This document shows positions 52,882 to 61,820 of a stretch of 64,000 nt of DNA, piece after piece. A model generated the notes under the pieces. That model saw nothing but the letters and a program-made list of their open reading frames with translations. It made no database searches and was not told the DNA's origin. Both the position numbers and the translations under genes were made by a program. Position 1 is the first letter of the stretch, and the number at the start of each line of letters is the position of its first letter. The DNA comes from VXYL01 sp963666465 (GTDB lineage: Bacteria > Pseudomonadota > Gammaproteobacteria > Pseudomonadales > Azotimanducaceae): the NCBI GenBank assembly GCA_963666465.1, contig OY762824.1, positions 2,418,001 through 2,482,000 on the forward strand. Reading direction: 5' to 3'.

Positions 52882-53057
52882 GCATGCCGTTGCCCGACAC
52901 ACAAACAATTCGTCCCACACGACCATGCGCAATGGATCACACGCGACAGGAGGATTTCGCACATCGCTGGCATGCCGTTGCCCGACACACAAACAATTCG
53001 TCCCACACGACCATGCGCAATGGATCACACGCGACAGGAGGATTTCGCACATCGCCG
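52882..53057. repeat. 88-bp tandem duplication of the MITE-like left end
   Basis: 52882-52969 and 52970-53057 are near-identical, each with GCATGCCGTTG, the FVC motif (TTG variant) and GGAGGATTTCGCACATCGC. Confidence 0.85.
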
Positions 53058-53365
53058 TCGCGGAGCGTGACGCGGTTTCAGCGCACGTTGGGGTGGAGCG
53101 GCGTGGGGTGGGGGCGGCGTGGGTTGGGCGCCTGTCTCGCGCCGGCCTTCACGAATCCGTCGCCGTGCAGCCCTTCGGGGCGTTCCGCAACGGCGCGCCG
53201 GCACGGTTCGCGCAGTCTCCGAACGACACCCGCAGCCCCGAGACCACCTGGCACGCCAACGGCCGTTCTTCGTCCGAACGCCATGGCCGACGGACAGGCG
53301 CGGAGCGCCGGGCCAGCGTAGGACATTGCCCAATTTCCTGTGGGACGAAATGTTTGTGTGTCGGG
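52981..53365. mobile_element. MITE-like non-coding element, copy A (385 bp)
   Basis: Terminal FVC motifs are inverted (52981-53004 and 53342-53365) with one difference in 24 bp. The interior is non-coding and nearly identical to 58561-59009. It separates two gene fragments that both begin at its ends, one on each strand. After the right end a second partial terminus (TGTCGGGAACGACGTTTT) repeats. Confidence 0.8.
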
Positions 53366-53400
53366 AACGACGTTTTATTATGTCGGGAACGACGTTTTAG

Positions 53401-53807
53401 CGTTGGGCGAATAAGCGGCTGCCGCACCTTGCCGACACGGACGCGAGCGTTCGTTTCCTGTCGTGCGAACCGCTCCTCGGCAAGGTCGATCTTGCCCATT
53501 GGCTGGAGAGCGGCGCCGTCCACTGGGTGATCGCAGGGGGCGAGAGTGGCCCGCGCGCAAGGCCTAGCGACCCCCAATGGTTCCAAGACATCCGAACGCA
53601 ATGCGTCACCCACGACACACCCTTCCACTTCAAGCAGTGGGGGGACTGGGCACCACTCGACGCCGTGCCCGGCGTGGTGCCCAAGACCGTGGCAAATGGC
53701 GGGACTTACTCGACAGCCATGGGCCGGTCGGCAAGAAAGCCTCTGGACGCCTGCTCGATGGGGAATCTTGGGACGAACTGCCGATCACTTGAAGCGGACT
53801 TGATCGC
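53401..53807 (+). pseudogene. Remnant of a second DUF5131 protein
   Basis: Translation RWANKRLPHLADTDASVRFLSCEPLLG...GGESGPRARPSDPQWFQDI...FHFKQWGDWAPLDAVPG matches the C-terminal half of the protein at 46842-47576. The Cys cluster half is absent and the break lies at the MITE-like element. Near 53735 the frame shifts: ...MGRSARKP in one frame continues as VGKKASGRLLDGESWDELP in the next. Non-functional. Confidence 0.8.
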
Positions 53808-53903
53808 CTTTGTCGGTGTTGAAGTCTGACGGTCCGTGGACCGGGTTCCTCATTGAGCGACGCGGCGCCCATCCGAAGTCTTGGGCCTGATAGAATCTGC
53901 CGC

Positions 53904-54104
53904 ATGAAAACGATGGTCGACATTCCAGACGCCGAACTCTCGGACGCGGTGCGCTTCACGCAAGCGAAGACTGCCAGCGAAGCCGTGAAGGTGGCGATTG
54001 TGGACTTCAACCGACGGCAGCGGATCCGCGAGTTGGCCGTGGACGCAGGTACATGCCCGGATCTAATCACCGTGGACGAACTCCGGGAGCAACGCCGCCG
54101 CTAG
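53904..54104 (+). CDS. vapB: VapB-type antitoxin (DUF2191-like)
   Basis: A 66-residue protein: MKTMVDIPDAELSDAVRFTQAKTASEAVKVAIVDFNRRQRI is a ribbon-helix-helix start with the xKTxxEAVxxAI pattern of VapB/ParD antitoxins; the tail ELAVDAGTCPDLITVDELREQRR would bind the toxin. ATG 53904. It is followed after 87 bp by a PIN toxin gene, a slightly wide gap for such a pair. Confidence 0.75.
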   Translation: MKTMVDIPDAELSDAVRFTQAKTASEAVKVAIVDFNRRQRIRELAVDAGTCPDLITVDELREQRRR

Positions 54105-54191
54105 GTGACCTGTCGCGGAACACAAAAGCTGGCCGCTGACGGAAGGAACCTAATCGAGCCCATTCCCGCTGGCCCTGAGGGCCTTAGGTTC

Positions 54192-54605
54192 ATGCAAAAC
54201 CGCTCGTTGATCCTCGTAGACTCATCGTCTTGGATTCACCTGCTCCGGCCCGATGGAGACGCAGAGGTGAGGCAACGCGTCGAAGCGGCTCTGGCAGCAG
54301 GGGACGCCTGTTGGTGCCCGATCGTGCAACTGGAGTTGTGGAACGGCGCTCGGGGTGGCCGCGAGCGGGAGGTTCTGGAGCGATTCGGCCAAGTGCTTCC
54401 GCTCTTGCCAATGGACGACGATGTGTGGTCAGCCGCCTACGAACTTGCACGGCGGGCACGTTCGCGAGGTGTGACCGTTCCGGCAACCGATGTAGCGATT
54501 GCGGCCTGCGCACGCCGTCACGGTGCGCGTCTGGAGTCGGCCGACGCGGACTTTGAGCGGTTGGCTGCGGTGGGTGGTGGAACGGCGCGACTAGACGGCG
54601 TTTAA
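54192..54605 (+). CDS. vapC: VapC-type PIN-domain toxin
   Basis: A 137-residue PIN protein: LILVDSSSWIHLLR (first Asp), IVQLELWNGARGG (Glu), VTVPATDVAIAACARRHGARLESADADFERLA (two further Asp). ATG 54192 is selected because the 29 codons upstream do not match the PIN start. Complete catalytic set, so likely active, with the preceding small gene as antitoxin. Confidence 0.85.
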   Translation: MQNRSLILVDSSSWIHLLRPDGDAEVRQRVEAALAAGDACWCPIVQLELWNGARGGREREVLERFGQVLPLLPMDDDVWSAAYELARRARSRGVTVPATDVAIAACARRHGARLESADADFERLAAVGGGTARLDGV

Positions 54606-54870
54606 GTGCCTAACCAATAAGAAATTTCTCGCCGCCGCCCCCTCGACCGCTCGCAGGCACTCGACGACCTCGGTGAGTGGCGCGTCATCCCGGATGTCGA
54701 AGCGCATGTGAGTTCCCAATGGCCGTCCGCCTCGCGGAGCCAACGCCCGTTGCCAATGACGCGCAGGGTCGGACCAAACAGGTATGGAGCCATGTCGCGG
54801 GCTATGCTTCGGTCGGCGTTGCACACGTGGATCGTGTCGCCGTCGCCCAAGTGCACCGGCACCGCGACGG
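54602..54870 (-). pseudogene. Frameshifted fragment of a small conserved protein
   Basis: Two overlapping minus-strand frames join into one sensible protein: VPVHLGDGDTIHVCNADRSIARDMAPYLFGPTLRVIGNGRWLREADGHWEL in one, then MRFDIRDDAPLTEVVECLRAVEGA in another. A single indel near 54705 explains it. The 5' end is lost in REP-like sequence. Family name not known to me. Confidence 0.5.
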
Positions 54871-54877
54871 GCCTTCG

Positions 54878-55095
54878 GGGGGAGGGCGTCCCGCCCTCCA
54901 TCGCGCCCCGCAAGGGCGCGCAAAGGCATCTAAGAAAAGCGCCTGACGGCGCTATGGAGGGCGAGACGCCCTCCCCCCGAGGGCCCGTCCAGTGCTAGGT
55001 TGCTACGGCGCAGCCTCCTAGCGCGCCGAACTCGTTGCGGACCCGGAGAAGCGCGCCTAACGGCGCGCAGGGAAGGCAGAATGCCTTCCCTCCGA
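54878..55095. repeat. REP-like palindrome cluster
   Basis: GGGAGGGCGTCCCGCCCTCC, GGAGGGCGAGACGCCCTCC and GGGAAGGCAGAATGCCTTCCC palindromes alternate over 200 bp. Same class as at 3.7-3.9 and 41.5 kb. Confidence 0.7.
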
Positions 55096-55242
55096 AGGTC
55101 CGCCCGTGGCATGGGGCGCGCCGTGCGGGCGTGCGAGGAATCCGTCCACCTCCAACTCCTCGACGAGTTGGTTGAGCTTCAGTGGATCGACACTAGGCAA
55201 GAAGCCCCTTGGCTCGGACGGGACGTGGAACCGTTCTCGCAT
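55090..55242 (-). pseudogene. 5' fragment of a small gene, possibly an antitoxin
   Basis: MRERFHVPSEPRGFLPSVDPLKLNQLVEELEVDGFLA reads like a real protein start, then runs into REP-like sequence. Lengths and style suggest a short antitoxin, but this is a guess. Confidence 0.3.
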
Positions 55243-55317
55243 TAGCAGGCTTCTCGCCGGTCGACAGTCCGCGACGGATTGCGGAGCGCCCTCCCTCCGA
55301 GGAACGGTGGCGTTGCG

Positions 55318-56407
55318 TCACTGCCGTACCAGCAGGTCGAGCTGACGGGTGACGGGTTTCGGCTCAATGGCATCTTGGCGTGTAGCTGAATCTTGCTCCC
55401 GAGGCGAGTCGTCAGTCCCTACGTCGAATGCCGAGTCGTCAAGGTTCGTGAGCCATTGGGCGCCCTGTTCGACGAGTTTGGGGTTGCCGGAGTCTGGGGC
55501 GTCTGTTGGTTTGACCCATAGAGGGACCCATCCTTTTTTCAGGTTTTCGATGGCGCCGCTCCAGGTTCCGCCGCTGTCGGGGGTGCTGCTTATGACGATG
55601 GCGTTGTGTGATAGGCAATAGATGTATTTGTTGCGTGCCATTGCGTTGCCCACCAGGAAGCGAGCTTCGGGATTGAAAGGCGAGATGAGTGCCAGATGGC
55701 CGGACATTAGGTGCTTGCGATATGTTGCGGAGGTTGCGGAGCGCAGGAGGTTGTCTGCCAGCACGCCCAGGGCTGTGCCTTCGGCATTGAGGGCGGCCAA
55801 CATGACGGAGCGGTCCACGCCGGCGGCTCCGCCGGAGACAATCTGCTGTCCACGCGCAGCGGCGCGTTGGCCCACTTGCTCGGCGAAGGCGATGTCGGCG
55901 TCGCTTGCGTGTCTGGAGCCCACTACCGCGATGCCGTTGCCGTTCAGGAGGTCCTTGTTGCCGCAGCCGAACAAGACGGCCGGGGTGGTTCGGCCGAGGC
56001 GTTGTTTCAGGAGCTTGGGGTAGGCGGTGTCTGATCGCGTCAGCACCCACAGGCCCGCCCGCTGCCACTTCTCCAGGGCGAAACCGAGCGCCGCGCCGCG
56101 GTTCAGCAACGCCTGAAGACGCATCGGCGTCACCTCATGGTGGGCGATCTCGATGGCTGGAGCGCCTGGAATGGCCAGGAAGGCTATTGGGGTGTTTAGG
56201 GTGTTGCCAGCCTTCGAGCATGGCTGCTGGGGCACCTTGCAGCAGGTCTTCTGGGGTGAGGGCGTTGTCCTTGAGCCAACTCGCGAAAGCGCCCCACTCG
56301 CTGGGCGTCAGCGGACGTGCCGCGTCGCTGTCGGGCTTGCCGAAGGACACGGTGAGGAGCATCACCGCCTCGGCCTGGGGGCTCACGTCCACGTCAGCCT
56401 CCCGCAC
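55318..56407 (-). pseudogene. DprA-like (SLOG) protein with one frameshift
   Basis: N-terminal part (from 56407) reads AVMLLTVSFGKPDSDAARPLTPSEWGAFASWLKDNALTPEDLL; after a frameshift near 56150-56220 the protein continues MRLQALLNRGAALGFALEKWQRAGLWVLTRSDTAYPKLLKQRLG...LFGCGNKDLLNGNGIAVVGSRHAS and SGGAAGVDRSVM, the Rossmann-like nucleotide/ssDNA-binding core of DprA relatives. The C-terminus ends TRQLDLLVRQ. It overlaps the recQ-PRTase gene by 14 bp. Known DprA loads RecA on ssDNA; this shorter variant next to a PRTase is more likely a defence or nucleotide-sensing partner. The frameshift may be real decay or a sequence error. Confidence 0.7.
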
Positions 56408-58505
56408 TTGCGGTTGCGAGGGCGAACGGCCACACCACGGGGCATCCGGCCTGGCGGAGCAGCGCCGCGACCACCGTCAACGTCCAGTTCGAGTCCACGA
56501 TGTCGTCCACCAGTAGGACTGCCCCCTCCGCTGTGCCTTCCACCGCGCTTTCCACCGCGAAAACACCGCCGAGATTATGGCACTGATGGAATCGGTTCTC
56601 CTGTTCCTTCTGTGGGGCGTTGTCCTTCACCTTGGTCACCGCCGCAACAAAGGGCAGTTGTAGCGCCCCGGCGAGGCGCCTTGCGAAATCGGGCACTAGC
56701 GTGGGGTGGCGGTTCGACGGGACGCAGGTAACCCATGTGGGGCCTTGGGTCTGGTTGCCACCGCTCGATGATCATCTCTGCGGCAGCGTCCACGAGAGCG
56801 TCGGTGAAATGCCCGTTGTGTTTGTCGCGGGCCACCACCGTTCCCCACCCAGCGTCGCCCCAGCGTGACAGCATCCGGCCTGTCTCGGCTTGGAGTTCGC
56901 TGCGGACGTTGCCGGACCAGCCGTATTCCGGAAAAGCGTCCTTCGCGACCTGCTTGTTGCGCAACAACGGAATCTCGGCTTGGCGGAGGAAGCGGGCGGC
57001 TGCGGCTGCCGTTGCCCGGGGAATCGTCGTGCTGACGACGGGGCTTCCGACGCAGCCGGCGCATCTTCCGCAGGGCCTGGGTTCCGGGTCGTCCAGTGCT
57101 TGGGCGAGGAATCGCATGAGGCAGCCGGGTTCGTCGATGTATGCCTGCACTTCCTGCCATTCCGACTCCCTCTGCGCCGTCAGCGGGCGATCCGCTCGGC
57201 CTCGAGTTGGTAGGGAACCGGGGTTCGACGCCACCTGCCACTGTCGCGGAAGATGGGTGCGGGATTGTCCACGGAAAGCACCTTGAGGACCTTGTCGATC
57301 TGGCCGTAGCGCAGGTTGAGCGATCGCTCCAGATCGCGAATCGTCAAGCCCTCTTCGCTCCCCTCCAAGGCATCGAGAACCGCCGTCACCCACCGTTCCT
57401 CCGGGAAGGCGGTGCGGCGGAAATACTCGTGGATTTCGGCATCCTCAACGCCCGCCATCAAGAGGCCAACGGCTCGAGGAACGCCGCGTCCCGCGCGTCC
57501 CACCTGTTGGTAGTAGGCAATGATCGACCCCGGCGCTTGGTAATGCACCACGAAGCCGAGATCCGGCTTGTCGTAGCCCATGCCGAGAGCCGTCGTTGCG
57601 ACCAGCGCCTTCACCTCGTTGCGGTCGAGCGCGAGTTCGAGGCGCTTGCGGTAGGCGTTCGAGTCCTCGAAGCGCTCGTGTTCGATGTTTGCGTGGTAGG
57701 GGCGAACGAGGATGCCGCGCTGGTTCAGCCAGGTCGAAACCTGCTCGGCGTCCCGCGTCGTCAGGGTGTAGATGATGCCTGTGCCGGGGAGTTCGTCGAT
57801 GTGTTCGGCGAGCCAGGCGAGGCGTTCCGCCTGGGTCGGCAGGCGCAGCGTCTGCAGGTGCAGGCTTTCGCGCATCAATCGCCCGCGCTGGACGTTGAGC
57901 TGGCCGAGCTGGCGCTGCACGTCGTCGACGAGGCGGTCGTTGGCCGTGGCGGTGGTGCCGACGATGGGCAAGTTCGCCGGCATGCGCCTCAGCACGCTGG
58001 CGAGGCGTCGATAGTCGGGGCGGAAGTCGTGGCCCCAGTCCGGGATGCAGTGCGCCTCGTCCACGACCAAGAGGCCAATTCGCTCTGCCAGCGGCAGCAG
58101 GAGCTGCTCCACGAAGCTCTCGTTCGCCAAGCGCTCTGGCGAGATCAGCAGGGCGTCGGCTTCATCGGAGAGGGCCGTGCGGCGCAGTTGTGGCCATTCC
58201 GAGCGATTGGTGGAGTTGATGCTGATGGCGCGGACGCCCATCCGTTCGGCCGCGGCGACTTGATTGCGCATCAAGGCCAGCAACGGCGAGACAATCAGCG
58301 TCGCGCCAAGGCCCCGGTCGCGCAGCATCCGCGTCGCCACGAAATAGACGGCGCTCTTGCCCCAGCCCGTGCGCTGCACCAGGAGCACGCGCTCGCGGCG
58401 GGTGACCAGCGCATCGATGGCCTCCCACTGCCCGCCACGGAAATCCGCCTCGTTGTCGGCGAGCAGACGCCGCAGCAGGGCGAGCGCTTCGGATCGATTC
58501 GCCAT
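56394..58505 (-). pseudogene. RecQ-like helicase fused to a phosphoribosyltransferase, two frameshifts
   Basis: Helicase part (58505-57180): LLVQRTGWGKSAVYF, VVDEAHCIPDWGHDFRPDY, VATTALGMGYDKPDLGFVVHYQ and QQVGRAGRGVPRAVG. At 57180 a stop interrupts, but the next frame continues LTAQRESEWQEVQAYIDEPGCLMRFLAQAL with CGRCAGC, the RecQ-type Zn site. Near 56700 another shift leads to PDFARRLAGALQLPFVAAVTKVK and the PRPP-binding loop VLLVDDIVDSNWTLTVVAALL. The intact protein would be about 700 residues and forms an operon with the DprA-like gene. Three shifts in 3 kb mean either decay or poor consensus here. Confidence 0.75.
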
Positions 58506-58560
58506 GGGTCTCCCGTGTCAGCATCTGCCAATGATAGGTGCCTTCCCCCGCATGCCGTTG

Positions 58561-59040
58561 CCCGACACACAAACAATTCGTCCCACACGACCATGCGCAA
58601 TGGATCACACGCGACAGGAGGATTTCGCACATCGCCGTCGCGGAGCGTGACGCGGTTTCAGCGCACGTTGGGGTGGAGCGGCGTGGGGTGGGGGCGGCGT
58701 GGGGTGGGGGCGGCGTGGGGTGGGGGCGGCGTGGGGTGGGGGCGGCGTGGGGTGGGGGCGGCGTGGGTTGGGCGCCTGTCTCGCGCCGGCCTTCGCGAAT
58801 CCGTCGCCGTGCAGCCCTTCGGGGCGTTCCGCAACGGCGCGCCGGCACGGTTCGCGCAGTCTCCGAACGACACCCGCAGCCCCGAGACCACCTGGCACGC
58901 CAACGGCCGTTCTTCGTCCGAACGCCATGGCCGACGGACAGGCGCGGAGCGCCGGGCCAGCGTAGGACATTGCCCAATTTCCTGTGGGACGAAATGTTTG
59001 TGTGTCGGGAACGACGTTTTTCAAATGTTTGTGTGTCGGG
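58561..59040. mobile_element. MITE-like non-coding element, copy A' (449 bp plus extra terminus)
   Basis: Inverted FVC termini at 58561-58584 and 58986-59009, with a second partial right terminus at 59023-59040. The interior matches copy A; the 64-bp length difference equals four extra 16-bp units. It lies between recQ (minus, 56 bp away) and the ankyrin-like gene (plus), its termini pointing outward to both. Confidence 0.8.
58681..58760. repeat. 16-bp tandem repeat, five units
   Basis: Five perfect units of GCGTGGGGTGGGGGCG followed by a partial one. Copy A has one unit and the same partial. The period is not a multiple of three, consistent with non-coding DNA. Confidence 0.95.
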
Positions 59041-59275
59041 AACGACGTTTTTAAGTCGGGTGCGTACGGCTCATTCACTTTCAGCTTCAACCGACTTCGC
59101 CGTACCGACGGTGTGACCCATGAGCGCATCCGGAAAAGTCGGCACATCGTCGCCATGCAGCATTTCGCAGCACATATGCTCGGCACGGTCGCCGGAGCCT
59201 CGGACGACGACACCGATGGCGCAAGCAGCGAGCGCTCGATAGACTCGCATTTCGTCGGACGGGAAATGACACACG

Positions 59276-60925
59276 ATGATGGACTCTAGCTCGATTCGCA
59301 TGGCGGTGCTTCCGCTAGCGTTGACGATCTCGATAGCGCTGTTGGTGACCGTCTCGGCGCCATCGGCACGCAGGTCGGATCTGAGCGTTGCTGCCGCGAT
59401 CGGCGAAGTTCCAGCGGTGCATGGGCTCATCGAAGCCGGCGCGGACCCCACGGAAGGACTGGTCGCGGCCGTAGAGTATGGGCATCTGGAGATCGTGCAG
59501 TTCTTGCTTGAAGCGGGCGCCGACCCGACTGTAGGAATCAACGCCGTTCGCCACGGCCGCCGCCTCCCCAATGTCAGAATGATGCATGGAGCAATGATGC
59601 ATGGAGCAGTCGAACGCGGCTACGCGGAGACCGTTGGGATGTTGCTTGAAGCTGGCCACGGTACTACCTCCTACTCCAGCTCAAACGAAGGATTGTACAC
59701 CGCCGACCGGGGGGGCCACGACACGATCGTGCGGATGGTCGCCCGGGCGGGCCACGCCCAGATCGTGCGGATGGCCACCGGGGCGGGCCACGCCGAGATC
59801 GTGCGGATGCTCCTCGATGCGGGCGCCAGCCCGTCGGATGGGCTTTTCCCCGCTGCGAGTGAAGGGCACTCGGCAATTGTCCAGATGTTGCTCGATGCGG
59901 GTGCCGACCCATCAGACGGGCTGCGGTCCGCCGCTGGGGAGGGGCACGCGGAGGTGGTGCGGATGTTGCTCGATGCGGGTGCCGACCCATCAGACGGGCT
60001 GCGGTCCGCCGCTGGGGAGGGGCACGCGGAGGTGGTGCGGATGTTGCTCGATGCGGGTGCCGACCCATCAGACGGGCTGCGGTCCGCCGCTGGGGAGGGG
60101 CACGCGGAGGTGGTGCGGATGTTGCTCGATGCGGGTGCTGAGGCATCAGACGGGCTGTCGTCCGCTGTGTGGTGGGGCCACGAGGAGGTCGTGCGGATGT
60201 TGCTCGCTGCCGGCGTCGATCGGTACCACATCCACAACGAATTGGAGGACGCTGCCGAGAGAGGCCACGCGGAAATCGTGGCGATGTTGCTCGCTGCCGG
60301 CGCCAACCCGTCAAATGGGCTGGTGGCCGCCGTAGAGAGTGGCCACGTCGACATCGTGGGGATGCTGCTCAAAGCTGGCGTCGACGACGACGGGTACCAC
60401 ATGCGCCAAGGACTGGAGGAGGCGGCGGGGAATGGCCACATGCAGCTCGTGGCGATGTTGCTCGCTGACGGTGCCGACCCGTCAGGCGGGCTGGGACCCG
60501 CAGCGCACGCAGGCCACCCCGAAATCGTCGAATCCCTCCTCGAAGCCGGGGCCAATGTCAATGCACGTTGGCATTATGGAAGCTTGTCAGTGACACCACT
60601 GCACAGCGCCGCAACGACTGGGGATCCGAAAGTAGCGAGCGTGTTGATCGAGGCTGGGGGAGACGTTAACGCCGATGCCCGTTACGTTAAGCCTGGACTG
60701 TTCGAATCCGCTATGGCCATTCTAACGTTTGGTCTGACGGCCCTCGGCAACACGGACATGGAGGAGATGGTCGGGTGGACTCCTGTCCAATTCGCGGTCG
60801 CTGCTGGCCACCCCGAGATCGAGAGAATGTTGCTCAATGCCGGTGCAGTCTCGTCAAGAGGTCCGGATGTTGCGGAGAATCGCCACCCCGACGACGATCC
60901 TGCGGATGTCTTGATCGCAGATTAG
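59276..60925 (+). CDS. Exported protein with 26-residue ankyrin-like repeats
   Basis: A 549-residue protein. MAVLPLALTISIALLVTVSA (from ATG 59300, or with 8 extra residues from 59276) is a signal peptide or membrane anchor. The rest is a solenoid of repeats of the form ADPSDGL-x-AA-x-GH-x-E-VV-x-MLLDAG, about 26 residues each, shorter than the canonical 33-residue ankyrin unit and lacking TPLH; the last units (LSVTPLHSAATTG...VNADARY) are closer to normal. Three consecutive units are identical in DNA, so the gene is expanding. Probably a periplasmic or surface protein-interaction scaffold. The FVC termini lie about 240 bp upstream on the same strand. Confidence 0.8.
   Translation: MMDSSSIRMAVLPLALTISIALLVTVSAPSARRSDLSVAAAIGEVPAVHGLIEAGADPTEGLVAAVEYGHLEIVQFLLEAGADPTVGINAVRHGRRLPNVRMMHGAMMHGAVERGYAETVGMLLEAGHGTTSYSSSNEGLYTADRGGHDTIVRMVARAGHAQIVRMATGAGHAEIVRMLLDAGASPSDGLFPAASEGHSAIVQMLLDAGADPSDGLRSAAGEGHAEVVRMLLDAGADPSDGLRSAAGEGHAEVVRMLLDAGADPSDGLRSAAGEGHAEVVRMLLDAGAEASDGLSSAVWWGHEEVVRMLLAAGVDRYHIHNELEDAAERGHAEIVAMLLAAGANPSNGLVAAVESGHVDIVGMLLKAGVDDDGYHMRQGLEEAAGNGHMQLVAMLLADGADPSGGLGPAAHAGHPEIVESLLEAGANVNARWHYGSLSVTPLHSAATTGDPKVASVLIEAGGDVNADARYVKPGLFESAMAILTFGLTALGNTDMEEMVGWTPVQFAVAAGHPEIERMLLNAGAVSSRGPDVAENRHPDDDPADVLIAD
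59894..60127 (+). repeat. 78-bp tandem repeat inside the ankyrin-like gene
   Basis: Three units of exactly 78 bp starting at 59894, 59972 and 60050 are identical or nearly so; flanking units are diverged. Copy number is likely to vary between cells or strains. Confidence 0.9.
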
Positions 60926-61820
60926 TGGTCCGCCTCGTGGTGCTTGCCCTTACGCTCGGTGAGAAGTGTCGGCCCTGACGAAGGCTGCGCGCCGTCCATC
61001 GCCATCCCGCCAGGCCCTCTCCGCCAGAATGGACGCTCCGCTTCTCCATCCCGCCGCCGCGGAAGCTCGACTGAGATCCGTCGAGAACAGCGTCAATTTG
61101 AGAGCCGAAGCAGCTTCGAGAGCGTGTTGTCGCTCAGGCGCGCCCTCGCGGACGCGCGACGCAAGGCTCTCTCCAACGCGCGCCTTGTTCGCGCCGGCCA
61201 GGATCCGAGGCGCGATCCCGGCAATGCTCCGACGGTCAACGATTTGCTCGATGTCGTCATCGAGCGGGACGCCGCCACTTGGCTCGAACCCGAACGCACC
61301 GCTGTTGATTCCCGCATTGACTGAAAGAAATCCAGCGTTGTTTCCCCGGATTGACCACGTCTCCGTGCCCGCAACCGTGATGCCTGCGGATTCCCGAGCC
61401 ACGGACAGCGACGCTTGACCGTTATCTGGCCCACGTCCGGCTACTGCTGAGCGCCCTGCCCGATATCGCTGTTCGGGCCGCCAGGGCGCCCGGCTGCGCC
61501 GCTTGCCTGCCGGCCTCGTGGTCCCCGGTAAACGGCCGGGCAACGTCCTCCCCTTTCCGGAACGCAATAGCCGATGCCCGCAGCTCCGTCAAAGACCGCG
61601 TGCGTATCAGTTCGGTAAGCCGGAGAATGCGTGAAACGCCGTGCGCCGGGGCGACGCCGGATGCGCCTCTGGAAGTTCTTTCGGTGGGATCGGAAGGCAA
61701 TCTACCGCGCCCGGCGCCGCGTCAGCGGCCCGGGCCGGCGTCCGGTTTAGTTTTGCTGGGCGATCCGCCGCCCTTCGACGAGGACGATGCGAACCCGCAT
61801 TGCTGCGTGTAGCCCCAAAG
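60926..61820. other. About 900 bp without a supportable gene
   Basis: Long frames exist on both strands because of high GC content, but none has a family pattern, a good start or consistent third-position bias. A minus-strand frame near 61100-61440 (ESAGITVAGTETWSIRG) has some protein-like texture and is left unassigned. Confidence 0.4.

Noticed and set aside
58681..58760. CRISPR array
   Set aside because: Direct 16-bp units without spacers; no other regularly spaced repeats or cas genes in the window.
58162..58977. Frames through the 16-bp tandem repeat coding proline-rich proteins
   Set aside because: A period of 16 shifts frame each unit, and copies differ by non-multiples of three; non-coding.
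11718..59040. Integron cassette array with attC sites
   Set aside because: Repeats of one orientation between modules suggested it, but there is no GTTRRRY/RYYYAAC core, no integrase, and modules are multi-gene and large.
60950..61567. Overlapping frames on both strands after the ankyrin-like gene
   Set aside because: No recognisable domain, ribosome binding site or consistent codon bias; kept as unassigned sequence.
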